Assembly: GCF_042652645.1 (NCBI RefSeq)
Contig: NZ_JBHSGU010000002.1
Location: forward strand, 248,001-312,000
Source: Glaciecola siphonariae
GTDB taxonomy: Bacteria > Pseudomonadota > Gammaproteobacteria > Enterobacterales > Alteromonadaceae
Direction: 5' to 3'
DNA: 64,000 nucleotides
A program made the translations under genes and the position numbers. The number at the start of each line of letters is the position of its first letter. The stretch's first letter is position 1. The notes beneath the pieces are model-generated. The model did not search any database, had not been told where the DNA came from, and worked only from the letters and a program-made list of their open reading frames with translations. Shown here piece after piece: positions 52,010-60,874 of the stretch.

Positions 52010-52897
52010 TTGATAGTAAAACACTGGCGTAAATTCTCAATTTTGCTCGTTATAATGCTGTTTGCGTCCGGCTGTACATCTGTGCGTCAAGGTCCATCGG
52101 TGAATTCTCTGCTGTTGGCAGAGCCTGAGCCAGTCAGTCAACGAGCGCAACTTGTAATTGCGCGGTATACCCATATTCTTTATCAAGCCCCTTTAAGTGA
52201 TGAAGAGCGCGCTGAGCTTGTATTTCAGCGCGGTATTGCTTACGACTCTATTGGCTTAAACAGCCTAGCGCGGCTGGATTATGCCGAAGCGCTGCGTCTC
52301 AAACCAGACATGGCCGAAGCTTATAATTCGGTTGGCGTACACTACACCCAAGAAGGGCAGTTTTTGCAGGCCTATGAGGCCTTTGACTCGACGTTAGAAA
52401 TCAATCCAGATTATCATTTCGCCTTGCTTAACAGAGGGATTGCGCTTTATTACGGAGGACGCAATGAGCTGGCGGCAAGAGACACATTGGCATTCTTGTC
52501 ACAAGATGAAAGCGATCCGATTCGCGTGGTTTGGCACTATATTGCAGCGAGTAAGGTCGATAACGAAGCGGCGCTTGCTAATTTGCGTCAGCGCCGTGAA
52601 ACCTTAGATGAGAATATTTGGTCAACGAGTTTGGTTGATTTTTATTTGGGCAAAGTCGACGAAGCGGCAGTAGTTGCAGCACTCATTCGTGATGTGCAGT
52701 CTCAGGCACAGCTGAACAATCGCCTTTGCGAGGCATATTTTTATTTGGGTAAATATCATGCTCAGCGCGGCAACAAAGTGACCGCAGCAAATTATTTCAA
52801 GCTGTCATTGAGCACCAACGTGCATGAGTACGTAGAACACAAATATGCTCGCATTGAGCTTGCAAATATCAGGGCAGCAGCGCGCGCTCAGGATTAA
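52010..52897 (+). CDS. nlpI: NlpI TPR lipoprotein
   Basis: An outer-membrane lipoprotein that acts as adaptor for the Prc protease and binds murein endopeptidases such as MepS in E. coli. From a TTG at 52010 the protein has 295 residues, with signal KHWRKFSILLVIMLFASGC and then NlpI sequence: ERAELVFQRGIAYDSIGLNS, ARLDYAEALRLKPDMAEAYN, GQFLQAYEAFDSTLEINPDY (TPR repeats) and later GLCEAYFYLGK-like (here NRLCEAYFYLGKYHAQRGN). The TTG is chosen because AGAGG lies 7 bp before it and the signal then has normal length; no ATG fits. It lies near pnp as in E. coli. Confidence 0.92.
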   Translation: MIVKHWRKFSILLVIMLFASGCTSVRQGPSVNSLLLAEPEPVSQRAQLVIARYTHILYQAPLSDEERAELVFQRGIAYDSIGLNSLARLDYAEALRLKPDMAEAYNSVGVHYTQEGQFLQAYEAFDSTLEINPDYHFALLNRGIALYYGGRNELAARDTLAFLSQDESDPIRVVWHYIAASKVDNEAALANLRQRRETLDENIWSTSLVDFYLGKVDEAAVVAALIRDVQSQAQLNNRLCEAYFYLGKYHAQRGNKVTAANYFKLSLSTNVHEYVEHKYARIELANIRAAARAQD

Positions 52898-52906
52898 GCG
52901 CTGTAT

Positions 52907-54754
52907 ATGCGAGTTACATTTCAATTTGTTAGTCTGCTGCTTATCACTCTTTTACTGCTTCGCTACAGCAGCAACCATTCCGGTGAGCTTCTATTCAAGC
53001 AGGCCTTGGCCCTTTTTGACGAAAGACCATACGAAAGATCATACGAAAAGCCAGATGAAAAGCCGCATAGCCAAGCAAATAAACAATCAAATAAACAAGT
53101 AAATAAGCACACGAGTAAAACCGCCAGTGAAATCGTCAGTAAATCAGCCAGCGAAATACCAAACGATACTCAAAGCCAGCATGCACACTATCTTCTTTAT
53201 GTGAGCGCCTCACAGGGGCATATCGGCGCCGCTACCATGCTACTAGAGGAGGCTCAAGCTCAATACGCCGCCAGTCAATCACTCTATTGGCATAAGGAGC
53301 TGGCAACGCTCGCTGAAAAAACGCTCATGACAAATGCTGAAGGCCCGCTTGCACGGCAGCAAAATCCTACTTCTGCCACCTTAGAAAGCTCAGCGGTGAG
53401 CACTGTCAATTCAGTGCTTGCTGATGCTGCTTTTAATTATGCCTTAAATTTACCCGGTAAAGGTTTAAAGCGGTATTGGCTTGGTGTTGCTTCTAAGCTA
53501 TCCCACGCGCCAGCAAGTTTTGAGTTAGCACTATTATTGAGTGATAGCGGTGTAAGCAATGATAAAACACGTTTGTCATTGCTCAAAAAAGCGGGCGAGC
53601 AAGGCCACGTGCAGGCGCTTCGCACATTAGCCTCCTACTATTTTAATCGTCTAGATGCATCCACAGTGGCAGCATTTTTACAGCGTGATCGGCTCGCCAG
53701 CAATACACGCGCATATTCAGAGCTTGAAAACGCGCTTTATTGGCTCGAAAAAGCCGCATCCTTTGATGGCGCTAGTGCATTTACCTTGGCAGGTATGTAT
53801 TGGGAGGCAGAGAAACCAGAGCACGCAATGAAGTACTACCGCATAGCCGAAGCGGCGAACCATGCCCTTGCTGCCGAGTACGTAAAAGTGATAAGTGAAT
53901 ACAATATTGTGCCGCTTGAGCATCTTTTCGGCGCAAACCGCAACAGCGCTAACACCTGTCTTCAAACGCTTCAGTTTGTTGCCAATGACCTACATTCAGT
54001 AGCGCAAGCGCGGCGTTTTAAACAACTGTTTGAGCAAGATGCCCGGTTTTCTAACCTCCCCATATGTGTCAACGACATTGCCTGGTTGTCATCTACCGAA
54101 CTTCAATGCAAAACGGCTCAGCAAAGCCATCGTATTGACTGCGATTTGCGGCCGCTCGCAAATATGCTCGAAGCACCACAGTTTACCCATTTGATTGTAT
54201 TTGCTGAACAGGGGAGGGCTTATGTTCAGCGCGGGGTTATGTATTTAGACAGGCAAGATGAATACTCGGTATTTGTGCATGAATTGGCGCACTTTGCCCA
54301 CTTTGTGGATGAATATGCGCTAAGCCCTGCATTTGCACAGCAACAATGCAGGCTCGCTGATGCACCTAACCTGCTTATCGCACAAGCAAACCAGTCACTA
54401 GACAAACAGAAGCTAGCGTACTGGAATGAACTGTCGGGTGAATTAAGTGCTGCAAATACGCTAGAAATAAGCAAGAGTCGAACATGTGAAAATGCGGCAG
54501 TGACAAGCTATAAACCCAGTGCTGACATAACGTTTTTGGAACATCACGATACCCATTATATTCCGGCAATCTATTTGGATTTATGGCATCAAGAATTACG
54601 TAAAGATGGCGCTAAGACGGCGGTTGCACAGGAATTTATGCACTTGGCCATTCAAAACCAGTCATCAAGTGCGATACAGCATTGGCAAACTCAGCTTAAA
54701 CGGTCGTCTCAGCTAATGCCTGCTCTCGAAAGCGCTCAGTCCACATCGCCGTAG
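52907..54754 (+). CDS. Exported Sel1-repeat protein with metallopeptidase-like C-terminal domain
   Basis: I do not recognise this 615-residue protein as a named family. It starts with a membrane anchor or signal (FVSLLLITLLLLRY) and a low-complexity Lys/Ser/Glu linker at about residues 38-85. A helical repeat region of Sel1/TPR type follows (FELALLLSDSG, LLKKAGEQGHVQALRTLASY, ALYWLEKAASFDGASAFTLA, AMKYYRIAEAANHALAAEYV). The C-terminal 280 residues contain HELAHFAHFVDEY (His458, Glu459, His462, Asp468-Tyr470), an HExxH zinc-protease motif with a downstream DEY as in some M64-like metallopeptidases. All six cysteines are in this part, which suits a periplasmic disulfide-bonded domain. It starts 9 bp after nlpI and its tail overlaps cysZ by 59 bp. 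Confidence 0.7.
   Translation: MRVTFQFVSLLLITLLLLRYSSNHSGELLFKQALALFDERPYERSYEKPDEKPHSQANKQSNKQVNKHTSKTASEIVSKSASEIPNDTQSQHAHYLLYVSASQGHIGAATMLLEEAQAQYAASQSLYWHKELATLAEKTLMTNAEGPLARQQNPTSATLESSAVSTVNSVLADAAFNYALNLPGKGLKRYWLGVASKLSHAPASFELALLLSDSGVSNDKTRLSLLKKAGEQGHVQALRTLASYYFNRLDASTVAAFLQRDRLASNTRAYSELENALYWLEKAASFDGASAFTLAGMYWEAEKPEHAMKYYRIAEAANHALAAEYVKVISEYNIVPLEHLFGANRNSANTCLQTLQFVANDLHSVAQARRFKQLFEQDARFSNLPICVNDIAWLSSTELQCKTAQQSHRIDCDLRPLANMLEAPQFTHLIVFAEQGRAYVQRGVMYLDRQDEYSVFVHELAHFAHFVDEYALSPAFAQQQCRLADAPNLLIAQANQSLDKQKLAYWNELSGELSAANTLEISKSRTCENAAVTSYKPSADITFLEHHDTHYIPAIYLDLWHQELRKDGAKTAVAQEFMHLAIQNQSSSAIQHWQTQLKRSSQLMPALESAQSTSP
53021..53116 (+). repeat. 12-bp periodic repeat encoding a Lys-rich linker
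   Basis: Four 12-bp units of the form GAAAGACCATAC (53021-53068) are followed by four more of the form AAACAATCAAAT (53069-53116). They encode YERS/YEKP/DEKP and then QANK/QSNK/QVNK-type tetrapeptides. The frame is preserved. The same 12-bp period occurs in the unrelated gene at 2281. Confidence 0.8.
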
Positions 54755-55448
54755 CGCCGCAAATCGCAACCGGCATGACTAAAAAGTTCAGAATGGGCAC
54801 CAGAGAGAATAAGCTGACCATAATACCAAACCCAAAGCAGCGACTCTTTTGTTCCAACAAGTGCATGCGCATAGGTTTGAAGCCAATTTTGTGATTATCA
54901 AAAGGATAGTCACAATACTGCACCGCCATCATCCATGCGTTGAACAAAAACCACAGGATTTGTCCAACGAGTGGAAGTATAAAAAACAGAATAAGAAAAC
55001 CTAGGGCTCGCGGTAAAAAATATACGAGTTTAGACAGTTCGCGGCCTAGCGTGCGAGGGACATCTTTAAGCGCATCGAGCAAACCTTCATTGCCCATGTC
55101 TTGGTTAAGTAAATGACGCTCTACTTTTTCGCTTAACAAACCGTTGAAGGGCGCGGCAATCCAGTTGGCGAAGGTGCCAAAAATAAGTGCAAATACCAGC
55201 AAGACGGTAACAACAGCGATTGGCCACAATATGTAAATCAGGGCCTCTTTTAACCAACCGAGAAAGTCAGGGATGAAACCGATGATATAGTCCACACCGT
55301 ATTGGATGTAATCTAGCACAAAGTAAAATGCGGTTGAAAATAACACAATATTGATAAACAAAGGCACAAATACAAAGCGCTTCAGTCCTTTCGTGCGAAT
55401 GAGTTCAAAGCCTTGAAAAAAATAACTGCTGCCGCCGCGTTCTGACAT
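54696..55448 (-). CDS. cysZ: CysZ-family sulfate transporter
   Basis: An inner-membrane sulfate uptake protein for cysteine synthesis. The 250-residue protein has long hydrophobic helices and CysZ landmarks: YFFQGFELIRTKGLKRFVFV, FGTFANWIAAPFNGLLSEKV, PRTLGRELSKLVYFLPRALG, LFNAWMMAVQYCDYPFDNHK and FGIMVSLFSLVPILNFLVMP. In E. coli cysZ lies next to zipA and ligA; here smc separates it from zipA and it is transcribed away from them. Its 3' end overlaps the upstream-strand metallopeptidase-like gene by 59 bp tail to tail. Confidence 0.93.
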   Translation of the reverse strand: MSERGGSSYFFQGFELIRTKGLKRFVFVPLFINIVLFSTAFYFVLDYIQYGVDYIIGFIPDFLGWLKEALIYILWPIAVVTVLLVFALIFGTFANWIAAPFNGLLSEKVERHLLNQDMGNEGLLDALKDVPRTLGRELSKLVYFLPRALGFLILFFILPLVGQILWFLFNAWMMAVQYCDYPFDNHKIGFKPMRMHLLEQKSRCFGFGIMVSLFSLVPILNFLVMPVAICGATAMWTERFREQALAETTV

Positions 55449-55653
55449 TTACGCTCCTTATATCGGTGATGTTAGGTATTATATAGGGCTGAATATAAAA
55501 AGATATTTTCAATTGTTACGAAGTTTTTCTATTATCTTGATGACACATATTTTTAGCCTCACATTACCTATGTTTTTGTGAAGGGTAGTTGTTAAAAGGT
55601 GACTCGAATTACAGCTCAATCAAACGCTAAAAAAAAGAGAATATTATCACTAC

Positions 55654-58600
55654 ATGCGCTTAAAAAAGATTCGGCTGGCGGGCTTTAAGTCCTTTGTCGA
55701 CCCCACCAACATTCCATTTCCCGGTGACATGACCGCGGTAGTGGGACCCAACGGCTGCGGCAAATCCAATGTGATTGATGCCGTGCGCTGGGTATTGGGT
55801 GAAAGTTCTGCGAAGAACTTGCGCGGAGATGCGATGACCGATGTTATTTTTAACGGTTCAAGCGCTCGCAAAGCGGTATCTCAATGCTCTGTGGAATTAG
55901 TTTTTGATAACTCCTCAGGACGCATCGGCGGTGAGTATGCCGGTTATAATGAGCTGTCGGTAAAGCGTATTGTGACCAAAGATGCCGTTTCTAGCTATCA
56001 ACTTAACGCCAGCAAATGTCGACGGCGCGATATAACCGACCTGTTTTTAGGCACGGGTTTAGGACCTCGCAGTTACGCCATCATCGAACAAGGAATGATT
56101 TCAAAGCTTATTGAATCTAAGCCGCAAGAACTCAGAGTGTTTATAGAAGAAGCTGCCGGCATATCTAAGTACAAAGAGCGGCGTAAAGAAACCCTCAACC
56201 GCATTAGTCATACTAAAGATAATCTCACTCGTTTGGATGACGTACGCCAAGAACTTTCTGACCAATTAGCCAAGCTTAAGCGCCAAGCCACGGCAGCTAC
56301 TCGGTACAAAGAATTAAAGGCGCAAGAACGTGAGCTTAAAGGTCAGTTAGCGACGGTGCGCTGGCTAGGGCAAAGCGAGCTGCTGCGTAAATCTGACGAG
56401 GTTATTGAGCAATACCAGCAAGAGCTCAACACCTTAGTGTCAGGTAAACAGGGCGATGAATCTGGCTTACAGGCACTTAAAAACGACCAGTCGGTATCTA
56501 AGCAAAAAATAAGCGACTTACAGCAGTTGATTTATCAGATGGGTAATGACATTACCAAGCTAGAGCAATCACAGCTTTTTGCCAAAAAACGTAGCGCGCA
56601 AATACAATCAGAAGTCTCTCAGATTATGCAGCAGCAACAAGATATACAACTGCAGGTTAACAGTATCGCAAAAGAAATAGAGCAAAGCGAAGCGCAGATA
56701 CTGAGCCAAGAACCTGATATGCATATTCTTGAGGAGCAGCTGCATGAATTAGAAGATACCGTCGAGCGCTTTCAAGAACAGCAAAGCACGCTTGCAAAAT
56801 CGCTTAAAGAGATAGAGCAAGACTACTATCAGCAAAAACAAAGCTTGCAGCAAAAGCATAGCCAACTGCAGCAGACATTGAGCCTGCAACAGCGCACCGA
56901 AGCACGGATTAATGAGTTAAACCAAGAGCTTGCAGAGCTTGAACGCTTCGACAGCAGTCGACAAGATGAGCTTGAGACACAGCTACGGTCGCTTGAGGCG
57001 CAGTACGATACCCTACACGCTGATCACGAAAAGATAGTTTTGTGCACAGAGGAGCTCAAAAGCAAGCAAAACGACATGGCACACGAGCGCCAGGTTGCGA
57101 GCACGCAATGCATTAAGTTGCGGGCTGAAATAGATGCTTTGAGCGCGTTGCAGCAAAGCGATGAATTAAGCCTTCCCGCCTATGCTGGCGGCGCACACAA
57201 TGCAAATGCTACGGGTGATGCAAATGCTGCAGATGTTCCTAACCAAGACTCTGATAAAAAAGCAGTGCCGGTATGGCAAGCCTTGAGTCCAAAACCTGGC
57301 TTTGAGAAAGTATTGGAAAGCGCTCTGAGCCTGTTTGAAAATGCGCTGGTGGTGTCAGGTTTGGATATTGCTGAAGTACTTAAGTACGCAGATACGCAAG
57401 CCCATGGTCAGCACGCACTTTTATTTGAATCAAATTTCACTGAAAACAGCGATGAACATGATCGCTCTGAATACAAAAAACCCAGCAGCCTAGCCCAATT
57501 TGTGGAGCAGTCTCGCGTACCCTCATATTTTAATGATATTTTTGTTGCACAAAACGAGGCAGAGCTGGCCCATTTGTTAACGCACCTTGGCAGTTCGCAA
57601 TATGTGATAACCAAGGGTGGTGAGCTATATGGAAAGAGCTTAATAGTGCCATACACAAAGTTAGGTGATGGCAAGGTAGTGCGCTCTGCTCGCATCGCTG
57701 CATTAAAAGAAAGCCTTGAGCAAGCAGAGCATGACCATAGTGCCTTGGAAGAGGAATTTGCTGTGCTCAGCGAACAGGTAAAACGCAGTGAACACGATGT
57801 CCAAGTGAGCGATGCCAAGCTTAACGAGAACCGAAACATGCGCACGCTCATCGCGCGCGATATTGATAACCTTAAAGCTTTGCAGTCGCAGCAGGAGGGG
57901 CGATTAGCACGCTTGAAGCAAGACCTTACTCAACAGCAAGAAACGCTTAGCCAAGAGCAAATGAGCTCTGAAATACTCAGTGAAGAAATTGAAGATGCCA
58001 GTATTGAGTTAGCGGAAATTGAAGCAAAAAAATATGATGTAGAGTCTGATCAACAGGGCGCACAAGTGCAGCTTGTTGGGGCGCAAACGCAATATCAACA
58101 GCTTCAGCACAAACTGCATGAGGGACGCCTATCGACTCAGCGTTTACAAAACAGTTACCAAATTTTGCAGGAGCAACGAAAGAATAAGGCCAATCAGCTA
58201 CAAGACAACCAAGATAAGATTGAACTATTAAAAGAAGAAGCCGAGACCTTGCTAATGCCTGCCGAAGACCAGCAGGATAAACTACAAGACATGCTTGCCC
58301 AAAAGGAAACCTTAGAAGCGCAATTAGCAGAGCATCAGCAAGAGCTAGATGAGATTGAAGAAAAGATATCTACCTTAGAAAAAGGCCAGGTGGGGATAAA
58401 TCAGAAAATCGATGCTATTAAACAACGCATTGAGAGTGAACGTTTGAGCGCACAAACGTCAAAGGTAAAGGCACAGTCGTTTGTTGAACAACTCGCTGAA
58501 ATGAAACTTAATGTGCGTGACGTGCTCGAGACGCTTCCAGAGGACGCAAAAGAAAATGAATATCAGAGCAATTTAGATGCGGTACAGGCAAGTTTGTCGC

Positions 58601-59214
58601 GTTTAGGTGCAGTCAACTTAGCTGCTGTTGAAGAGTATGAAGAGCAGGCGGTGCGCAAACAACATTTAGACGATCAAAATGCAGATTTGACCCAAGCGCT
58701 CGATACGCTCGAAAGCGCTATGCGAAAAATCGATAAAGAGACTCGCGCTCGTTTTAAACATACCTTTGACCAAGTAAACGATGACCTAAAAATGCTGTTT
58801 CCGAAAGTATTTGGGGGCGGGTCAGCTTACTTGGCGCTTACTGACGACGATTTATTGGACACTGGCGTGACCATCATGGCGCGACCTCCTGGAAAGAAAA
58901 ACAGTACCATTCACCTATTATCTGGTGGTGAAAAGGCACTAACCGCTTTATCATTAGTGTTTGCTATATTTAGATTGAATCCTGCACCGTTTTGTTTATT
59001 AGACGAGGTAGACGCACCATTAGATGATGCAAACGTGGGGCGTTTCTGTAAACTAGTCTCAGAGATGTCTAAAACCGTACAATTTATATACATTACTCAT
59101 AATAAAGTAGCGATGGAAATGGCAAGTCATTTAACTGGCGTTACCATGGCAGAACCCGGCGTATCACGCATGGTGTCTGTTGATATGGAAGAAGCCTTGG
59201 CCATTGCACAATAA
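55654..59214 (+). CDS. smc: Chromosome segregation protein SMC
   Basis: A condensin ATPase that organises and segregates the chromosome with ScpA and ScpB. The 1186-residue protein has the canonical plan. The N-terminal head has Walker A (VVGPNGCGKSNVIDAVRWVL, residues 30-49) and GLGPRSYAIIEQGMISKLIE, and a long Gln/Glu/Lys-rich coiled coil follows. A hinge domain lies around residues 510-680 (AYAGGAHNANATG linker, then GFEKVLESALSLF). A second coiled coil leads to the C-terminal head, with signature HLLSGGEKALTALSLVFAIF and Walker B FCLLDEVDAPLDDANVGRF. It is the SMC type rather than the MukB type of enterobacteria. It leads into zipA 22 bp later. Confidence 0.97.
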   Translation: MRLKKIRLAGFKSFVDPTNIPFPGDMTAVVGPNGCGKSNVIDAVRWVLGESSAKNLRGDAMTDVIFNGSSARKAVSQCSVELVFDNSSGRIGGEYAGYNELSVKRIVTKDAVSSYQLNASKCRRRDITDLFLGTGLGPRSYAIIEQGMISKLIESKPQELRVFIEEAAGISKYKERRKETLNRISHTKDNLTRLDDVRQELSDQLAKLKRQATAATRYKELKAQERELKGQLATVRWLGQSELLRKSDEVIEQYQQELNTLVSGKQGDESGLQALKNDQSVSKQKISDLQQLIYQMGNDITKLEQSQLFAKKRSAQIQSEVSQIMQQQQDIQLQVNSIAKEIEQSEAQILSQEPDMHILEEQLHELEDTVERFQEQQSTLAKSLKEIEQDYYQQKQSLQQKHSQLQQTLSLQQRTEARINELNQELAELERFDSSRQDELETQLRSLEAQYDTLHADHEKIVLCTEELKSKQNDMAHERQVASTQCIKLRAEIDALSALQQSDELSLPAYAGGAHNANATGDANAADVPNQDSDKKAVPVWQALSPKPGFEKVLESALSLFENALVVSGLDIAEVLKYADTQAHGQHALLFESNFTENSDEHDRSEYKKPSSLAQFVEQSRVPSYFNDIFVAQNEAELAHLLTHLGSSQYVITKGGELYGKSLIVPYTKLGDGKVVRSARIAALKESLEQAEHDHSALEEEFAVLSEQVKRSEHDVQVSDAKLNENRNMRTLIARDIDNLKALQSQQEGRLARLKQDLTQQQETLSQEQMSSEILSEEIEDASIELAEIEAKKYDVESDQQGAQVQLVGAQTQYQQLQHKLHEGRLSTQRLQNSYQILQEQRKNKANQLQDNQDKIELLKEEAETLLMPAEDQQDKLQDMLAQKETLEAQLAEHQQELDEIEEKISTLEKGQVGINQKIDAIKQRIESERLSAQTSKVKAQSFVEQLAEMKLNVRDVLETLPEDAKENEYQSNLDAVQASLSRLGAVNLAAVEEYEEQAVRKQHLDDQNADLTQALDTLESAMRKIDKETRARFKHTFDQVNDDLKMLFPKVFGGGSAYLALTDDDLLDTGVTIMARPPGKKNSTIHLLSGGEKALTALSLVFAIFRLNPAPFCLLDEVDAPLDDANVGRFCKLVSEMSKTVQFIYITHNKVAMEMASHLTGVTMAEPGVSRMVSVDMEEALAIAQ

Positions 59215-59235
59215 CAACGAGACGAAAGGACTGTA

Positions 59236-60819
59236 ATGCAAGAAGAACTCCGTATTGCTTTTTTTGTGATTGGCATTGTATTTATCGTGGGTATTTTACT
59301 GCACGGCGCGTGGACTATCAGAAAAAATAAAAAACAGAACCGTCCAAATACATTTCAGGCTGCTAGGGCCTCTGAACCTCGTTTTGAGCGAGCATCCGAT
59401 AGCGAACTTGACGACGTAGATGATTTTGCTGAAGCTGGCGATGCAGACGATATTTACGACGACGTTGGCGTAGGACAGGCTCGAGTTATCAGTCGTACTG
59501 AATCTGTGCACGGTGATAAGGATGTTGCGTTTGGTGCAAATCCAAATGTTAATTTAGATACAGGCTACGAGAGCAATTCAGACCTCAGTACTGACAAAAG
59601 CGAAACTAAATCTGTTCCTATTTTGTCGGCGCAAGACCTTGTTCATTCGCCACTGTCGCCATCAGTTGATGACTCAAGCGAAGCTGACCACGTAAACAAA
59701 ACCGCCATAGAGCCTGACATAAAAGACTTGAACGACAAACATGAGCCGGTGAGCTCATCTAATCTTACTGCTGAAGACGGCCGCCAGTCACCGGTTTATT
59801 CAGGCGTGGTTACCCAGCCCAAACCCGGATTCAGTAAACCTACAAAACCTATTGATGAAGGACTTGATAGCCAAAAAATTCCGGAACCACCGGGTTTTTT
59901 ATTGAAAAAAGGCGAACTCGGAGCAAGTGTTGGCGCGGCTGATACGTCTGGCGATCAGAATATAAAAGCTCAAACGAGCGATGATGATACAGATGTTCAT
60001 CTTGATACTCGCCCTGATACTAACGCTCACCCTGATCCTCAGACCCAGCCGCAAGCACAATTAGAGCCAGCCCCAGATTTTGCGCTTGACGTGCAGGAGG
60101 GTCCTGACAAACCGAAAGACAATGTTGACGCTAGCGACACGCCAAAAGGGGTTGAGAAGGAGCTTAGTTTTGCTGAACAAGCCAAGCGTTTTGTAACGCG
60201 GCGTAAAAAAACAGTGGCGGAAAAAATCCGCAAAGAGCCAGTGGTAAAAGCGAACGCTAAAAACAGCGAAGACCAAATGCGCATCGATTTTGAATCGGCC
60301 AGTCGCGTAGAAAATACGCGAGAGGAGCCCCGCCTTGACAAAGAAACTGTCTTAGAAGACAAGCCAAGCAGCAACACTAATGAGGCCGCTCCTCAAAATG
60401 ATGTTTTGGTATTGAACGTGCGTGCGAGTAACGACAACCCCATAAGCGGCGCAGCTTTACTGCCTATGCTGCTTACCTTAGGGTTTAAGTTTGGTGAGCA
60501 TGATATTTTTCATCGACATGTAAACACCAATGGTAAAGGGCCTATCTTATTTAGCCTTACCAATATGTTTAAACCTGGCGTGTTCGACATCGACAATATC
60601 GAAAATTTCACGACCTATGGGGTGTCATTGTTTATGATGCTGCCTATTGAGGGCGACGCACAGCAAGTCTTTAATATGATGCATAACGCGGCACGTAAAA
60701 TCGCCGAAGAATTTGACTGCAAAATTTTAGACGCCAACAAGGTACTAATTTCAAAGCAGAGCTTGCAGCAATATTCAGAGCGCATTCGTGAGTTTGAGCG
60801 TCGTCGTTTAAGTCGATAA
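59236..60819 (+). CDS. zipA: Cell division protein ZipA, long form
   Basis: Anchors FtsZ to the membrane at the septum. The 527-residue protein is much longer than the 328 residues of E. coli ZipA. It has an N-terminal membrane helix (RIAFFVIGIVFIVGILLHGA), a basic stop-transfer RKNKKQNRP, and about 340 residues of acidic, Asp/Ser/Pro-rich disordered linker. The C-terminal FtsZ-binding domain starts at about residue 388 (DVLVLNVRASNDNPISGAAL, LPMLLTLGFKFGEHDIFHRH, FSLTNMFKPGVFDIDNIENF). The extra length is all in the linker. It lies between smc and ligA, as in several gammaproteobacteria. Confidence 0.93.
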   Translation: MQEELRIAFFVIGIVFIVGILLHGAWTIRKNKKQNRPNTFQAARASEPRFERASDSELDDVDDFAEAGDADDIYDDVGVGQARVISRTESVHGDKDVAFGANPNVNLDTGYESNSDLSTDKSETKSVPILSAQDLVHSPLSPSVDDSSEADHVNKTAIEPDIKDLNDKHEPVSSSNLTAEDGRQSPVYSGVVTQPKPGFSKPTKPIDEGLDSQKIPEPPGFLLKKGELGASVGAADTSGDQNIKAQTSDDDTDVHLDTRPDTNAHPDPQTQPQAQLEPAPDFALDVQEGPDKPKDNVDASDTPKGVEKELSFAEQAKRFVTRRKKTVAEKIRKEPVVKANAKNSEDQMRIDFESASRVENTREEPRLDKETVLEDKPSSNTNEAAPQNDVLVLNVRASNDNPISGAALLPMLLTLGFKFGEHDIFHRHVNTNGKGPILFSLTNMFKPGVFDIDNIENFTTYGVSLFMMLPIEGDAQQVFNMMHNAARKIAEEFDCKILDANKVLISKQSLQQYSERIREFERRRLSR

Positions 60820-60835
60820 CCCTAATTTTGAAAAC

Positions 60836-60858
60836 ATAGGGGCTTTAGCCCCTTTTTT
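60836..60858 (+). terminator. Intrinsic terminator between zipA and ligA
   Basis: Stem AGGGGC/GCCCCT with a TTTA loop and a run of six Ts, starting 17 bp after the zipA stop and ending 17 bp before the ligA start. It implies at least partial uncoupling of ligA from smc-zipA. Confidence 0.8.
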
Positions 60859-60874
60859 GTGAGTATTTTTGGAC

